Shown here one piece after another: positions 4,289 through 5,752 of a stretch of DNA of 5,752 nt. This DNA comes from Oscillospiraceae bacterium (lineage in GTDB: Bacteria; Bacillota; Clostridia; Oscillospirales; Acutalibacteraceae). Every line of letters begins with the position of its first letter. Position 1 is the first letter of the stretch. A program made the position numbers and the translations under genes. The stretch lies in assembly GCA_021640185.1 (NCBI GenBank), contig JAJXDX010000151.1, positions 1-5,752 of the forward strand, written 5' to 3'. The notes below the pieces were generated by a model that had not been told where the DNA came from, did no database searches, and saw nothing but the letters and a program-made list of their open reading frames with translations.

Positions 4289-5752
4289 ATGAAAGATCAT
4301 GCAAACGGCGGCGTGCTCTCCCGCCTGCTGTGCCCGGTCGACCTGACGAGAGGCGAGCCGTGGCGCGTCATCATCCGCTATTCCCTGCCGATCATGCTGT
4401 CCTATCTGCTGCAGCAGATCTATACCTTGACCGATTCGATCATCTGCGGGCAGGTGCTGTCCGCAGAGCAGGTCGCCGGCGTCAACGATACGAACCCGCT
4501 CACCTTCATCATCCTGCAGTTCGCCTTCGGCTGCACCTCCGGCTTCGGCGTGCTGACGGCCAAATGCGTCGGCAGCGGCGACGAGCGGGGCGTGCGCCGC
4601 TCCTTCGCCGCGCAGCTGTGGCTGCTGGGCGCGATCGGCGTGGTACTGACGGTCGGCTCCGTGCTGCTGCTGCCGTGGCTGCTCGGCGTGATCAACGTCT
4701 ATCCCGAAAACCCGGTCGTCTACCGTGCGGCCTACGACTATTGTCTGGTCATCTTCCTCGGCATCTTCGCGCAGATGGGCTACAACCTCGTGTGCGGCAT
4801 CCTGCGTGCCTACGGCGATCCCGTCACTCCGCTGCTTTTTCTCGTCGTTTCCACGGTGCTCAACATCGGGCTGGATCTGCTGCTGCTCGTCCCGCTGCAC
4901 ATGGGGCCGATCGGCGCGGCGGTCGCCACGGTCACGGCGCAGCTGATCAGTATGCTCGGCTGCGGCGCTTATATGCTCATCCGCTATCCGACACTGCGCA
5001 TCCGACGTGAGGACTGGCGCGTCACACGCTACGAGCTGTTCGAGCATTTCAAATGCGGTGTGCCGCTGGGGCTGCAGTTCTCGGTGCTGGCCATCGGTCT
5101 GATCGCGATGCAGGCGCAGTTCGTGCGGTTCGATCTGACGGCGGACGGGACGATGGTGCCCGGCACCCCGGCGCAGATCGGCTCCGCCGCCGCAAACAAG
5201 CTGATCAATCTGCTCATGGCGCCGTTCAACGGGCTGGGCTCCGGCCTGCTCGGCTTCAATGCGCAGAACCTCGGCAGCGGGCGGCATGACCGCGTGCGCA
5301 CCGGAACGCTTTCCGCCATCGGCATCATGCTGATCATCTCGGTCGCCTGCACGGCGATCGGGCTGCTGCTGTCGATCGACGGGGCGTATCAGCACATCTT
5401 CCTCAGCGAAGAAAAGATCACGGCAGACACGATCCGGTTCGGCAACACGCTGCTGTATGTCGATATGCTGCCGTATGCGGTGCTCGGGTTCCTGATCGTG
5501 GTGCGCGGCGGCGTGCAGGGCGTGCTGCGCACCGGCTATGTGCTGGGCGCGGGCATCGTGGAGCTGCTGGCCCGCGTGCTGATCTGCGCGTTCATCCCGC
5601 AATTGCTCGCGGGCGGCGCGGTCAGCGCGAGCGCACCGCTCGCGTCCTTCGCCGCCGTCTGCGCCAGCGATCCCGGCGCGTGGCTGACCGCGTCGCTGCT
5701 GCTGCTGATCCCGCTGTTTCGCGACATCCTGCGCCGCAGCCGCGCCCAGCAC
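4289..5752 (+). CDS. MATE family efflux transporter (C-terminus beyond window)
   Basis: An open frame of 488 codons runs to the window end without a stop. It begins MKDHANGGVLSRLLCPVDLT, preceded by AAGGAG at a 9-nt spacing. After a cytoplasmic N-terminus, the first helix reads IIRYSLPIMLSYLLQQIY followed by TLTDSIICGQ (about 28-55), the classic MATE opening. The two-fold pseudo-repeat is visible: GCTSGFGVLTAKCVGSGDERGV (81-102) corresponds to GLGSGLLGFNAQNLGSGRHDRV (315-336). GILRAYGDPVTPLL (170-183) and QGVLRTGYVLGAG (410-422) are the matching segments in each half. I count about twelve hydrophobic stretches. The role is Na+- or H+-coupled export of small cationic compounds across the inner membrane; the substrate is unknown. 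MATE proteins usually have about 440-480 residues, so the stop is probably just outside. A 20-residue polar loop (about 280-299) and a long Ala/Ser-rich stretch (440-462) are slightly unusual. It diverges from the esterase-rhaM operon and may share control with it. Confidence 0.9.
   Translation, partial: MKDHANGGVLSRLLCPVDLTRGEPWRVIIRYSLPIMLSYLLQQIYTLTDSIICGQVLSAEQVAGVNDTNPLTFIILQFAFGCTSGFGVLTAKCVGSGDERGVRRSFAAQLWLLGAIGVVLTVGSVLLLPWLLGVINVYPENPVVYRAAYDYCLVIFLGIFAQMGYNLVCGILRAYGDPVTPLLFLVVSTVLNIGLDLLLLVPLHMGPIGAAVATVTAQLISMLGCGAYMLIRYPTLRIRREDWRVTRYELFEHFKCGVPLGLQFSVLAIGLIAMQAQFVRFDLTADGTMVPGTPAQIGSAAANKLINLLMAPFNGLGSGLLGFNAQNLGSGRHDRVRTGTLSAIGIMLIISVACTAIGLLLSIDGAYQHIFLSEEKITADTIRFGNTLLYVDMLPYAVLGFLIVVRGGVQGVLRTGYVLGAGIVELLARVLICAFIPQLLAGGAVSASAPLASFAAVCASDPGAWLTASLLLLIPLFRDILRRSRAQH

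Noticed and set aside
4214..5752. A 512-codon open frame on the minus strand
   Set aside because: It lies opposite the MATE gene. Its translation is a low-complexity run of Gln, Arg, Asp, Ala and His, the usual antisense shadow of a GC-rich hydrophobic coding sequence, with no recognisable domain.
1..5752. CRISPR arrays, insertion sequences, tRNAs and prophage genes
   Set aside because: No regularly spaced direct repeats, no transposase or integrase motifs and no tRNA-like cloverleaf were found on either strand by eye.

Overview
The window looks like chromosomal DNA from a GC-rich anaerobic Firmicute of the Clostridia, probably a gut member of the Ruminococcaceae/Oscillospiraceae type. The evidence is the GC-rich coding with mostly G/C-ending codons, strong AGGAGG-type ribosome binding sites, sigma-A-like TTGACA-17-TATNNT promoters, and Firmicutes-type families (DUF1292/YrzB, DUF3343, the short class V aminotransferases). 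This is inferred from gene content; no rRNA or phylogenetic marker is present. I see no mobile element, CRISPR array, tRNA or rRNA.

Layout, left to right. (1) Positions 51-1492, minus strand: a two-gene unit encoding a 73-aa single-cysteine DUF3343 protein (putative Se/S carrier-like) and then a 400-aa cysteine-desulfurase-like class V PLP enzyme. Together they suggest persulfide or selenide mobilisation and hand-off. (2) Positions 1626-2290, plus strand: a strong promoter, a 106-aa extremely acidic DUF1292 (YrzB-like) protein, then about 200 nt of non-coding, hairpin-rich sequence closed by a textbook intrinsic terminator. This stretch is probably a structured ncRNA. (3) Positions 2330-2990, plus strand: a consensus promoter and a CDP-alcohol phosphatidyltransferase with a complete catalytic motif (phospholipid headgroup synthesis), followed by a long perfect hairpin. 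(4) Positions 3094-4091, minus strand: an SGNH/GDSL esterase followed 20 nt later by an L-rhamnose mutarotase, pointing to handling of rhamnose-containing (pectin-like) sugars. (5) Positions 4289-5752, plus strand: a MATE-family multidrug/Na+-type efflux protein that runs off the right edge of the window.

The two most interesting signals are non-coding. One is the structured region at 2045-2290. The other is the divergent intergenic region at 4092-4288: the esterase/mutarotase promoter and the MATE promoter carry the same 14-bp sequence over their extended -10 elements, in inverted orientation, with a further small palindrome at the -35 of the leftward promoter. This suggests that the sugar operon and the transporter may be controlled together.
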